Shown here: one piece after another, positions 19,042 through 26,340 of the stretch
Position numbering within the stretch: position 1 is the first letter of the stretch
Layout of the letters: every line of letters begins with the position of its first letter
From: DATAEE01 sp963725145
GTDB taxonomy: Bacteria > Acidobacteriota > Vicinamibacteria > Vicinamibacterales > 2-12-FULL-66-21
DNA: 64,000 nucleotides
Reading direction: 5' to 3'
NCBI GenBank assembly: GCA_963725145.1
Contig: CAVRXL010000013.1
Location: forward strand, 806,001-870,000
The notes under the pieces: model-generated
What the model saw: the letters and a program-made list of their open reading frames with translations, nothing else
Database searches by the model: none
Told to the model about the DNA's origin: nothing
Position numbers and translations under genes: made by a program

Positions 19042-19156
19042 CAGATTTACGCAGATATACGCAGATCCGGCGCGGACGCGGCGCCGGTTCACGCCGATAC
19101 CCGTAGCGCAGGCCTCGGGCCTGCCAGGAGCTTGTAGCGCAGCCCTTTAGGGCTGC
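19042..19156. repeat. Repeat cluster upstream of skp (ACGCAGAT units and two stem-loops)
   Basis: CGCAGATTTACGCAGATATACGCAGAT is a triple direct repeat at 19042-19068. Further on, GCAGGCC-TC-GGGCCTGC-type pairing (19108-19124) and GCAGCCC-TTTA-GGGCTGC (19139-19156) each follow the word GTAGC. The second motif recurs at 28696 and 38771. The cluster fills the 150-base gap between bamA and skp. Confidence 0.8.
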
Positions 19157-19187
19157 ATCAGCGAAAGAGAACGAGGTCATTATCAGT

Positions 19188-19826
19188 ATGAAAGTGTTTG
19201 TGTTCGCGGCCGCCCTCAGCCTGGCGGCGACTTCGACATTTGCCCAGACGCCTGCGCCGACGCCCGCGCCGGCGCAGCCGACCCCGGCGCAGCCCGCGCC
19301 CGCGGCGCCGCCGCCGCCGCCGCCGGCCGCGCAGCCCCCGCAGCCGTGGCCGGAGGGGGCCAAGTTCGCGTACGTGAACCTGCAGCAGATTGCGAGCCAG
19401 TCGGCTGACGGCAAGGCCGCGACCGCGAGGATTCAGGAGCTGAGCACCAAGAAGCAGTCCGAGCTGACGGACAAGAACAAGGCGCTTCAGGCGGCGCAGC
19501 AGAAGCTCGCACAGAGCGGGTCGGTGTTGAACGACAGCGCCCGCGCGCAGCTCGAAAAGGACATCGACCGCATGCAGCGCGAAATTCAGTTCGCGCAGCA
19601 GAACGCGCAGGCGGAGGTGCAGGACCTCACACAGGATCTGCAGCAGGACTTCCAGAACCGCGTGATCCCGGTCATCCGGACGATCCTGCAGGAAAAGGGC
19701 CTGCACATGATCTTCAGCGCCGGCGACTCGGGGATCATCGCGGGCCATCCGGGGCTGGACCTGTCGGCCGACGTCATCAAGCGGCTCGATTCGCAGCCGA
19801 AGACGGCGCCGGCTCCGAAGAAGTAG
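19188..19826 (+). CDS. skp: Skp/OmpH-like periplasmic chaperone
   Basis: The 212-residue protein has a signal peptide ending near TSTFAQ, then about 35 Pro/Ala/Gln residues, then the OmpH/Skp domain. That domain begins KFAYVNLQQIASQSADGKAA, continues as a long Lys/Gln/Glu-rich coiled coil (ELSTKKQSELTDKNKALQAAQ), and ends in the conserved C-terminal strand MIFSAGDSGIIAG. Skp trimers hold unfolded outer-membrane proteins in the periplasm and pass them to BamA, encoded just upstream. The Pro-rich spacer is unusual and resembles the one in the BamA N-terminus, perhaps an organism-wide habit. ATG 19188 is preceded by a GAGG sequence about eleven bases upstream. Confidence 0.88.
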   Translation: MKVFVFAAALSLAATSTFAQTPAPTPAPAQPTPAQPAPAAPPPPPPAAQPPQPWPEGAKFAYVNLQQIASQSADGKAATARIQELSTKKQSELTDKNKALQAAQQKLAQSGSVLNDSARAQLEKDIDRMQREIQFAQQNAQAEVQDLTQDLQQDFQNRVIPVIRTILQEKGLHMIFSAGDSGIIAGHPGLDLSADVIKRLDSQPKTAPAPKK

Positions 19827-19830
19827 GGCG

Positions 19831-19949
19831 TAGGGAATAGGGCATGGGGCATGGGGCTTGGGGAAAAACCTCGAGCCCTTGGGCCCCAGGCCCCAAGCCC
19901 CAGGCCCCAAGCCCCTGGGCAACCTAGGCCCTAGTCCCCAGTCCCTGCT
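19831..19949. repeat. GGGGCTTGGGGCAT/CCCCAAGCCCC micro-repeat array
   Basis: The left arm is G-rich (GGGCATGGGGCATGGGGCTTGGGG). The right arm is C-rich with repeated GGCCCCAAGCCCC units, then CCCTAGTCCCCAGTCCCT. The two arms can pair around AAAAACCTCGAG. It lies between skp and fabZ-lpxA. Read as protein it gives the Pro/Gly-rich stretch that precedes the FabZ start. Related arrays are at 22122, 39005 and 40056. Confidence 0.8.
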
Positions 19950-19962
19950 AGAGTTACCCGCA

Positions 19963-21294
19963 GTGTCCATCGACATCCCCGCCGTCCTGGAGCGGTTGGC
20001 CTACCGCTATCCCTCGCTCCTCGTGGACGGCATCGAGTCCTGCGAGCCCGGACGGCGGATCGTCGCGGTCAAGAACGTCACCGTCAGCGAAGAATTCTTC
20101 CAGGGGCACTTTCCGGGCGCGCCGATGATGCCGGGCGTGCTGATGATCGAAACGCTGTCACAGGTCGCGAGCGTCCTTCTTCTCCAGGAGACAGCGGGCG
20201 GGCGCCTGTTCCTGCGAGGCGTCGACAACGCGAAGTTCCGGCGGCAGGTCGTGCCGGGCGACCGGTTGCAGCTCGAGGTGACGCTCGACCGGCGCCGCGC
20301 CGCCCTCGCGCGAGCGTTCGGTGTGGCGCGCGTCGGCGATCAGGTTGTCGCCCAGATGGACCTCCTGATCGGGCGCGAGGCCGGTCCGGCCTACGCCTCG
20401 GCTTCGGCCCTTCGACAAGCTCAGGGCCGTCCCGAGCCAAGTCGAGGGACGGCGGACAAGCCCGCGTCCGAGGACCTCATTCATCCGAGCGCGATCGTCG
20501 GCCGCGGCGCGACCATCGGGGCCGACACCGTCATCGGCCCGCACGCGGTCGTCGGCGAGCACGTCCGGATCGGCCGCAACTGTCGGATCGGCGCCTCCTC
20601 GATCGTCGACGGATGGACCGAGATCGGCGACGACTGCGAGATCTTCCCGATGGCGTCGATCGGGTTGATTCCTCAGGATCTGAAGTTCAAGGGTGAGCGC
20701 AGCCGGCTCGTGATCGGCCGCCGCAACGTGTTCCGGGAGTTCGTGACCGTGCACCGGGGGACCGCGGGCGGCGGCGGCGAGACGACGATCGGCGATCACA
20801 ACCTGTTCATGGCCTACGTGCACGTGGCGCACGACTGCCACGTCGGCCACCACACGATCTTCGGCAATTCCGCCACGCTCGGCGGGCACGTCACCGTCGA
20901 GGACTTCGCGACGATCAGCGCGTTCTCGGCGGTGCACCAGTTCTGCAAGGTGGGGCAGCACGCGTTCATCGGCGGCGCGACCATCGTGACCAAGGACGCT
21001 CTGCCGTTTGCCAAGACCGTCGGCAGCCGGCCCGCGCGGATCTTCGGCGTCAACACGATCGGGCTCGTGCGGCGCGGCTTCCCGCCGGACGTCGTCTCCA
21101 AGCTCAGGCAGGCATACCGCGTTCTCCTGGTCTCGAAGCTGAACACGACCCGCGCGCTGGCGCAGATCGAAGCCGACCGCACGCTCGCGTGCGACGAGGT
21201 GCGGTACCTCGTCGGATTCATCCGCAGCTCGACCCGCGGCGTGATTCTTCGGCGCCCCACGCGGCGGATGGAAGAAATGGTCGCGGACGAATAA
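19963..21294 (+). CDS. fabZ-lpxA: FabZ-LpxA fusion: hydroxyacyl-ACP dehydratase/UDP-GlcNAc acyltransferase
   Basis: One 443-residue frame joins two enzymes that share (3R)-hydroxyacyl-ACP. FabZ (about 1-137) has the catalytic GHFPGAPMMPG (His49) and MIETLSQ (Glu63). A linker (about 138-171) is partly encoded by the 20400-20453 palindromic repeat. LpxA (about 172-443) shows left-handed beta-helix hexads from IHPSAIVGRGATIGADTVIGP onwards and the catalytic HVAHDC (His290). Both active sites are intact, so the polypeptide could dehydrate or transfer the same substrate. I chose GTG 19963 since the FabZ homology begins VSIDIPAVLERL. The frame is open upstream to 19858, but only across repeat DNA. 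No internal ATG or obvious ribosome site precedes LpxA, so a true fusion is more likely than two proteins. Confidence 0.85.
   Translation: MSIDIPAVLERLAYRYPSLLVDGIESCEPGRRIVAVKNVTVSEEFFQGHFPGAPMMPGVLMIETLSQVASVLLLQETAGGRLFLRGVDNAKFRRQVVPGDRLQLEVTLDRRRAALARAFGVARVGDQVVAQMDLLIGREAGPAYASASALRQAQGRPEPSRGTADKPASEDLIHPSAIVGRGATIGADTVIGPHAVVGEHVRIGRNCRIGASSIVDGWTEIGDDCEIFPMASIGLIPQDLKFKGERSRLVIGRRNVFREFVTVHRGTAGGGGETTIGDHNLFMAYVHVAHDCHVGHHTIFGNSATLGGHVTVEDFATISAFSAVHQFCKVGQHAFIGGATIVTKDALPFAKTVGSRPARIFGVNTIGLVRRGFPPDVVSKLRQAYRVLLVSKLNTTRALAQIEADRTLACDEVRYLVGFIRSSTRGVILRRPTRRMEEMVADE
20400..20453. repeat. 54-nt palindromic repeat, copy B (inside fabZ-lpxA)
   Basis: This is the second copy of the 3628-3681 element, with only a few differences and the same GCCGTCCC/GGGACGGC stem. 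Here it is translated in frame as ALRQAQGRPEPSRGT within the linker between FabZ and LpxA. Confidence 0.88.
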
Positions 21295-22119
21295 ATGCCC
21301 CGAATCGGGTTGATTGCCGGCAACGGGCGCTTCCCGTTTCTGGCCCTGGACGGCGCTCGCAGCCTCGGCTACGACGTGACCGTCGTCGCGATCAAAGAAG
21401 AGGCCTTTCCCGAGATCGAGGCGGCCGCGACGAAGGGGCCGCAGCCCGCGGACCTGCACTGGATCTCGCTCGGGCAGCTCGGGCAGTGCATCAAGATCCT
21501 CAAATCGGCCGGCGCCAGCGAGGCGCTGATGGCCGGCCAGGTCAAGCACGCGAAAATCTTCGCGAACATCGTGCCCGACATGACGCTGCTGTCGGTCATC
21601 TCGCGCCTCGGGTCGCGCAACACCGACTCGCTCATCGCCGCGGTCGCCGACGTGCTCAAGGACAACGGGATCACGCTCGTGGACTCGACCGCGTTTCTCA
21701 CGCCGCTCCTCGCGCGTGAGGGCGTCCTGACGGCGCGGCCGCCGACCGGGGACGAGCGGGCGGACTTCGAGTTCGGCTACAGGATGGCGGACACGATCGC
21801 CGGGCTCGACATCGGTCAGACGATCGCGGTCAAGCACCGCGCGGTCGTCGCGGTCGAGGCGATGGAAGGGACCGACGAGGTGATCGCCCGTGCCGGGCGC
21901 CTCGCCGGGCCGGGCGTGAGCGTCGTGAAGGTCGCGAAGCCGAACCAGGACATGCGGTTCGACGTCCCGGTCGTCGGCCTGATGACGATTCAAGCCATGC
22001 GAGCCGCCGGCGCGTCGGCGCTCTCGATCGACGCCGGGAGGACGCTCGTCCTCGACGGGGAGGCGTTCCGGGCGCAGGCGGACGACGCGAAGATTGCGGT
22101 CGTGGGTAGGAAACTCTGA
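21295..22119 (+). CDS. lpxI: UDP-2,3-diacylglucosamine pyrophosphatase LpxI
   Basis: The 274-residue protein belongs to the LpxI (former DUF1009) family, which hydrolyses UDP-2,3-diacyl-GlcN to lipid X in lipid A synthesis and replaces LpxH in many bacteria. It shows the N-terminal IGLIAGNGRFPFLAL and GQVKHAKIFANI. The C-terminal catalytic region has KVAKPNQDMRFDVPVVG, where Asp223 corresponds in position to the essential Asp of Caulobacter LpxI. The ATG follows the lpxA stop directly (TAA then ATG), and its TGA overlaps the next ATG by one base. This supports a polycistronic lipid A unit of lpxA, lpxI and the oxidoreductase. Confidence 0.93.
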   Translation: MPRIGLIAGNGRFPFLALDGARSLGYDVTVVAIKEEAFPEIEAAATKGPQPADLHWISLGQLGQCIKILKSAGASEALMAGQVKHAKIFANIVPDMTLLSVISRLGSRNTDSLIAAVADVLKDNGITLVDSTAFLTPLLAREGVLTARPPTGDERADFEFGYRMADTIAGLDIGQTIAVKHRAVVAVEAMEGTDEVIARAGRLAGPGVSVVKVAKPNQDMRFDVPVVGLMTIQAMRAAGASALSIDAGRTLVLDGEAFRAQADDAKIAVVGRKL

Positions 22120-23087
22120 TGGGGCCTGGGGCTCGGGGCTCGGGGCTTGGAGAAGCGCTCAAGGTCGCCGTCGTCGGCGTCGGGCACCTGGGCCGCCACC
22201 ACGCGCGGCTGCTCTCTACGATGCCGGGCGTCACGTTGGCGGCGGTCGTCGACATCGACCGCGGCCGGGCGGACGAGGTCGCGGCGGCGACCGGCGCGAC
22301 AGCCTATACTGGCGCGCGCGACCTCGCGTCGCAGATGGACGTGGATGCGGTGACGATCGCCGTACCGACGGACGTCCACGCCGAGGTCGCGCTGCCGTTT
22401 CTCGAGCGCGGCATCGCGACGCTGGTCGAGAAGCCGATGGCGCGGTCGATCGCCGAGGCGGACGGCATGATCGCCGCCGCGGCGCGCTCGGGCGCGACGT
22501 TCGGCGTCGGGCACACCGAGCGATACAATCCGGCCGTCGTCGCGGCGCTGCCGCGCGTGGCGACGCCGAGGTTCGTCGAAGTGCACCGCCTCGGGGTGTT
22601 TCCGGAGCGGAGCCTCGATATCGATGTCGTCTTCGACCTGATGATTCACGACCTCGACGTGGTGCTCACGTTCGTCCAGTCCGAGGCGGCGTCGATCGAA
22701 GCGGTCGGCGTCCCCGTCCTGACGCCCCGCGTCGACATCGCCAACGCGCGCATCCGGTTCGCGTCCGGCTGCATCGCCAACCTGACGGCCAGCCGCATCA
22801 GCCGGGACCGCGTCCGCAAGATCCGGTTGTTCCAGCCCGATAGCTACCTCTCGATTGACTACGCCGCGCAGGAGGTCGAGGCCTACCAGCTCGTGCGGCG
22901 GGATGGCGAGCGCCCGGCCATCGAGGGAGGGAAGTTGGAGGTCCCGCGCGAGGAGCCGCTCGCCCGCGAGCTCGCGGACTTCGTCAGCGCCGCGCGGGCG
23001 CGGACTCAGCCTCTGGTGGACGGCGCCGCCGGCCGCAGAGCGTTGGCGCTCGCTCACCAGGTGGCCAGCGCGATGGAAGAAAGATAA
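22119..23087 (+). CDS. Gfo/Idh/MocA-family NAD(P)-dependent oxidoreductase
   Basis: The 322-residue protein has an N-terminal Rossmann fold, VAVVGVGHLGRHHARLL. The family motif EKPMARS and the second-domain region GHTERYNP, with a candidate active-site His (IHDLDVVLTF), follow. Such enzymes oxidise or reduce sugars and their nucleotide derivatives. Its 1-base overlap with lpxI and position after lpxA make a nucleotide-sugar or lipid A role likely. GnnA, which oxidises UDP-GlcNAc at C3 before amination, is a Gfo/Idh member found beside lpxA in some bacteria, but the GnnB aminotransferase partner is not in the window. The first eleven residues (GPGARGSGLGE) are encoded by a G-rich micro-repeat and are probably not part of the fold. 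Confidence 0.85.
   Translation: MGPGARGSGLGEALKVAVVGVGHLGRHHARLLSTMPGVTLAAVVDIDRGRADEVAAATGATAYTGARDLASQMDVDAVTIAVPTDVHAEVALPFLERGIATLVEKPMARSIAEADGMIAAAARSGATFGVGHTERYNPAVVAALPRVATPRFVEVHRLGVFPERSLDIDVVFDLMIHDLDVVLTFVQSEAASIEAVGVPVLTPRVDIANARIRFASGCIANLTASRISRDRVRKIRLFQPDSYLSIDYAAQEVEAYQLVRRDGERPAIEGGKLEVPREEPLARELADFVSAARARTQPLVDGAAGRRALALAHQVASAMEER
22122..22153. repeat. G-rich micro-repeat at the 5' end of the Gfo/Idh gene
   Basis: Repeated GGGGCTCGGGGCT units make up the first codons of the oxidoreductase. They match one arm of the arrays at 19831 and 39005. Confidence 0.65.
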
Positions 23088-23097
23088 CCCACCCAAA

Positions 23098-23124
23098 GTG
23101 GAATGCTGAATGCTGACTGCTGAA
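23098..23124. repeat. GAATGCT(GAATGCT)GACTGCTGAATG direct repeat
   Basis: Four degenerate 7-base units, TGAATGC, TGAATGC, TGACTGC and TGAATG, run directly into the ubiD start codon. The ATG of the last unit is the predicted start. Confidence 0.7.
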
Positions 23125-24608
23125 TGTTCAAAGATCTGAACGCGTTCATCGACGAGCTCGATAACCGCCGCGAGCTGGCGCGCGTGCGCGAGCCGGTGAG
23201 CCCGGACCTCGAGATCTGCGCCGTGACCGACCGGGCGTCGAAGTCGCCGGGCGGCGGGCCGGCGCTCCTCTTCGAGCGCCCTACCGGTTTCGACGTGCCG
23301 GTCGCGATCAACCTGTTCGGGTCGATGTCGCGCATGTGCCTCGCGCTCGGGGTGAAGGCGCTCGACGATCTCGCGAAGGACATCGACGAGCTGACGACGC
23401 CGAAGCTGCCGTCCGGCATTTTTGACGCGATGAAGATGCTTCCGCAGATGTCACGCCTCACGGACGTCATGCCGAAAACGGTGAAGGACGGGCCGTGCCA
23501 GGAGGTCGTGGCGCGCGACGGTTCCCTCGACACGCTCCCGATCCTGCGGTGCTGGCCCGAAGACGGCGGGCGGTACATCACGTTCCCGCTCGTCATCACC
23601 AGGGACCCCGAGACCGGCGTCCGGAACGTCGGCGCCTACCGCATGCAGGTGTTCGACGGGCGGACGACCGCCATGCACTGGCAGCGTCACAAGGGAGGCG
23701 CGCAGCATTACCGCGTCGCCGAACGGCTGGGCCGCCGCCTCGACGTCGCGGTCGCGCTCGGGCCCGATCCGGTCCTGGCTTACGCCGCTACGGCGCCGAT
23801 GCCGGAGGGGCTCGACGAGCTGATGCTGGCCGGCTTCATCCGGCGCGACCGCGTGGAGCTCGTGAAGTGCGTGACCGTGGACCTCGAAGTGCCCGCGAAC
23901 GCCCAGATCGTGCTCGAGGGTTACGTCGAGCCGGGTGAGCGGCGCCGCGAAGGGCCGTTCGGCGACCACACCGGCTTCTACTCGCTCGAAGACGACTTCC
24001 CGGTGTTCCACCTGACGTGCATCACGCATCGGAAGCGCCCGATCTACCACACGACGATCGTCGGCATTCCTCCGATGGAGGACGTCTATCTCGGCAAGGC
24101 GAGCGAGCGGATCTTCCTCCCGCTGATTCGAAAGACCATCCCCGAAATCGTCGACATGAACTTCCCGCCGGCGGGGATTTTTCACAACCTCGTGCTGGTG
24201 TCGATCGACAAACGCTATCCCGGGCACGCGCGCAAGATCATGAACGCCTTCTGGGGCCTCGGCCAGCTCATGTTCTCCAAGATCATCGTCGTCGTCGACA
24301 AGGACGTCGACGTGCAGAACGAGGCGGAGGTCGCGTGGATCGTCGGCACCCATGTCGATCCGGTTCGCGACGTCCAGTTCACGAAGGGGCCGATGGACGA
24401 TCTCGAGAACGCCTCCGACCTGCCCGCGTATGGCGGCAAGATGGGGATCGACGCGACGCGCAAATGGCCGTCCGAGGGTTTCACCCGCGAATGGCCGAAG
24501 CGGCTGACGACAACGGAGCAGGCCGGGCGCCGAGCGGCCGAGCTCTGGACGAAGATCGCTCAGGGATGGAAGGCGTCGCCGCCAGGGCTCCAGGACAAGC
24601 CGCGATGA
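23124..24608 (+). CDS. mqnL: UbiD-family prenyl-FMN decarboxylase (MqnL role)
   Basis: The 494-residue protein belongs to the UbiD family, which uses prenylated FMN to decarboxylate aromatic or unsaturated acids. Diagnostic blocks are GVRNVGAYRMQVFDGRT (cofactor site), MHWQRHKGGAQHY and EGPFGDHTGFYSLEDDFP (conserved Glu/Asp acid-base region). In the futalosine route UbiD-like MqnL removes the carboxylate of the prenylated 6-naphthoate, and its cofactor is made by UbiX/MqnM, encoded here at 32306. Its place at the head of a cluster with mqnA, mqnC, ubiA, ubiX and ubiE supports that role. ATG 23124 comes straight out of a repeat and has no clear Shine-Dalgarno. The stop overlaps the next start (ATGA). 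Confidence 0.88.
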   Translation: MFKDLNAFIDELDNRRELARVREPVSPDLEICAVTDRASKSPGGGPALLFERPTGFDVPVAINLFGSMSRMCLALGVKALDDLAKDIDELTTPKLPSGIFDAMKMLPQMSRLTDVMPKTVKDGPCQEVVARDGSLDTLPILRCWPEDGGRYITFPLVITRDPETGVRNVGAYRMQVFDGRTTAMHWQRHKGGAQHYRVAERLGRRLDVAVALGPDPVLAYAATAPMPEGLDELMLAGFIRRDRVELVKCVTVDLEVPANAQIVLEGYVEPGERRREGPFGDHTGFYSLEDDFPVFHLTCITHRKRPIYHTTIVGIPPMEDVYLGKASERIFLPLIRKTIPEIVDMNFPPAGIFHNLVLVSIDKRYPGHARKIMNAFWGLGQLMFSKIIVVVDKDVDVQNEAEVAWIVGTHVDPVRDVQFTKGPMDDLENASDLPAYGGKMGIDATRKWPSEGFTREWPKRLTTTEQAGRRAAELWTKIAQGWKASPPGLQDKPR

Positions 24609-25507
24609 TGACGGTTGCCGAAGCGCAGGAGGTCCTGGACACCCCGAACCTGATCGCGATCGGCGTTCGGGCGGACGAAGCGCGTAAGGCCCGGCACGGC
24701 GACCGCGTGACGTTCGTACGCGTGCTCGACGTGCCGGTGTCCGGCCCCGTGCCGGCAGCGATTCCGCGCGAGGCGGGCGAAGTCCGCGTCACTGGCCGCC
24801 CGGACAGCCTCGCGCAGGTTGAGTCTCTTTTGCAATCGCTCGTGGCGTCCGCCTTTAGGCGGACCGGGAAGCCAGACGCGGGCGGGATCTCTCCCACGCT
24901 CACTGGCTTCGCCCTTCACGACCTCGAACATCTCGGCGCCCTGTCAGTCGTCATGTCTCGGCTCAAGGAGTCGGGGCTCGAGATGATCGCCGAGGCGGCG
25001 ATCGATCGGCTCGCGAATCCGGCCGAGTCGATCGCGGCCGCCTACGGCGCCGGACTCGACATCGCACGGTTGACGGTCCACGAGTCTCAGCGCGACCCGA
25101 TCGCGGTTCTCCAGCGCGTGCGTGACGCGGCCGCGGCATCTCCCGGCGGCGTCGCGAAGGCGTTTGCACCGCTCCCGCGCGCGCTGGACTCGGCGTCGCC
25201 GACAACCGGCTACGACGACGTGAAGCTCGTGGCGCTCGCGCGGCTCTTTCTCGACAACGTGGACACGGTTCAGATCGACTGGACGCTGTACGGCCCGAAG
25301 CTCGCGCAGGTCGCGCTGACCTTCGGCGCCAACGATCTCGACGCCGTTCCGCTCGACCCGTCCTCCGTCAACCTGCTCGGTCCGCGGCGGGCGCCGCTCG
25401 AAGAGGTGAAGCGCAACATCCGATCGGCGTCGTTCGTCCCGGTCGCGCGCAACGGCCGCTTCGATCCGATCGCGGCGCCCGAGACCGCCGCGGGCGCGTC
25501 GCGGTGA
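24605..25507 (+). CDS. Cysteine-free homologue of MqnE/MqnC radical SAM enzymes
   Basis: The 300-residue protein resembles the aminofutalosine synthase/CofH family over its second half. It has GLDIARLTVH, then TTGYDDVKLVALARLFLDN, then YGPKLAQVALTFGANDLDAV, and ends RRAPLEEVKRNIRSASFVPV. Yet it contains no cysteine at all, so the CxxxCxxC cluster that binds the 4Fe-4S and SAM is missing. The region where it should lie (VTFVRVLDVPVSG) reads like the family with the cysteines replaced. It is embedded in the menaquinone operon with ATGA and GTGA overlaps to ubiD and mqnA. Possible roles are a structural or regulatory partner of MqnC, or a non-radical enzyme. Codons around 24847-24864 form a GTCCGCC-TTTA-GGCGGAC stem-loop. 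Function unknown. Confidence 0.72.
   Translation: MMTVAEAQEVLDTPNLIAIGVRADEARKARHGDRVTFVRVLDVPVSGPVPAAIPREAGEVRVTGRPDSLAQVESLLQSLVASAFRRTGKPDAGGISPTLTGFALHDLEHLGALSVVMSRLKESGLEMIAEAAIDRLANPAESIAAAYGAGLDIARLTVHESQRDPIAVLQRVRDAAAASPGGVAKAFAPLPRALDSASPTTGYDDVKLVALARLFLDNVDTVQIDWTLYGPKLAQVALTFGANDLDAVPLDPSSVNLLGPRRAPLEEVKRNIRSASFVPVARNGRFDPIAAPETAAGASR
24847..24864. repeat. In-frame stem-loop GTCCGCC-TTTA-GGCGGAC
   Basis: A perfect 7-bp stem with a TTTA loop lies inside the coding sequence of the cysteine-free MqnE-like gene (translated SAFRRTG). It matches the stem-loop family seen at 19139, 38475 and 38788. Confidence 0.8.
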
Positions 25508-26340
25508 GCAGTATGGCGCCGAGGATCCGGCTGGGGGCGGTTGACTATCTGAACGCGCGCCCGCTCGTTCACGGCCTGGACGCCCGCGCCGACCGGTATG
25601 CGCTCCAATTCGACCCGCCATCCCGCTGTGCGGCGCTTCTGCACGAGGGCTCGATCGACCTCGGCATGATTCCGTCAATCGAGTTCCTGCGTGGCGATCC
25701 TTACAACCTCGTGCCCGGCGTTTCGATCGCCTCGCTGGGCGAAGTGGCGTCGGTTGCCTTGTTCACGTCGAAGCCGATAGCCGACGTTCAAACGATCGCG
25801 CTCGACTCCAGCTCGCGCACGTCCGCGGCGCTGCTGCGGATTCTGTGCGCGCGCGCGTTCGAGATCCGGCCGGCGTTCGAGACGCTCCCGCCCGATTTTC
25901 AGACGATGCTCCGCAAGGCTGACGCGGCCCTGGTAATCGGCGATCCGGCGTTGTTCGCGACGACGGAGGCCGCCGGGTTGGAGAAGGTCGACCTGGGCGA
26001 CGCGTGGCGCGGGCTGACCGGCCTCCCGTTCGTCTGGGCCTTCTGGGCCGGGCGGCCGGGCGTGCTCGGGGAGGAAGACATCCGGACGCTGCAGGCGGCA
26101 CGGGACGCCGGCGTCGCGGCGGGAGACGCGATCGCCGAGGCGTACGGCGCGGGAGACGCCGTCCGCATCGCGCGCGGCCGGGCGTACCTGCGAAATAATA
26201 TGAGGTACGGCCTCGGCGACGCCGAGCGCGCGGGCCTCGAGCGCTTCTACGAGCTGGCGGAAGCGCAGGGCCTGGTGCGCAGGCGGCCGCTGGAATTCTT
26301 TGAGGGCGGGCCTAAGAGGCCCGCCCTCCACGTGACGTGA
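25504..26340 (+). CDS. mqnA: Chorismate dehydratase MqnA
   Basis: The 278-residue enzyme carries out the first step of the futalosine menaquinone pathway, dehydrating chorismate to 3-[(1-carboxyvinyl)oxy]benzoate. It has a periplasmic-binding-protein fold without a signal peptide. The N-terminus IRLGAVDYLNARPLVHGL is the MqnA signature. IDLGMIPSIEFLRG and ALDSSSRTSAALLRI follow, and the second lobe contains GLPFVWAFWAGRPG. GTG 25504 overlaps the upstream stop (GTGA); ATG 25513 is an alternative. The last coding residues (EGGPKRPALHV) are encoded by a 12-bp perfect stem-loop, so the natural C-terminus has been extended or replaced by repeat DNA. Confidence 0.93.
   Translation: MSSMAPRIRLGAVDYLNARPLVHGLDARADRYALQFDPPSRCAALLHEGSIDLGMIPSIEFLRGDPYNLVPGVSIASLGEVASVALFTSKPIADVQTIALDSSSRTSAALLRILCARAFEIRPAFETLPPDFQTMLRKADAALVIGDPALFATTEAAGLEKVDLGDAWRGLTGLPFVWAFWAGRPGVLGEEDIRTLQAARDAGVAAGDAIAEAYGAGDAVRIARGRAYLRNNMRYGLGDAERAGLERFYELAEAQGLVRRRPLEFFEGGPKRPALHVT
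26302..26328. repeat. Stem-loop GAGGGCGGGCCT-AAG-AGGCCCGCCCTC at mqnA 3' end
   Basis: A perfect 12-bp stem with a 3-nt loop lies within the last codons of mqnA, ending 12 bases before the mqnC ATG. It contains the same GGCGGGCC core as the stem-loop at 9494. Placed between two coupled genes, it could alter mRNA stability or translation of mqnC. Confidence 0.85.

Noticed and set aside
20158..21993. 611-codon open frame antisense to fabZ-lpxA and lpxI
   Set aside because: Spans two clearly functional genes in opposite orientation; composition typical of antisense frames.
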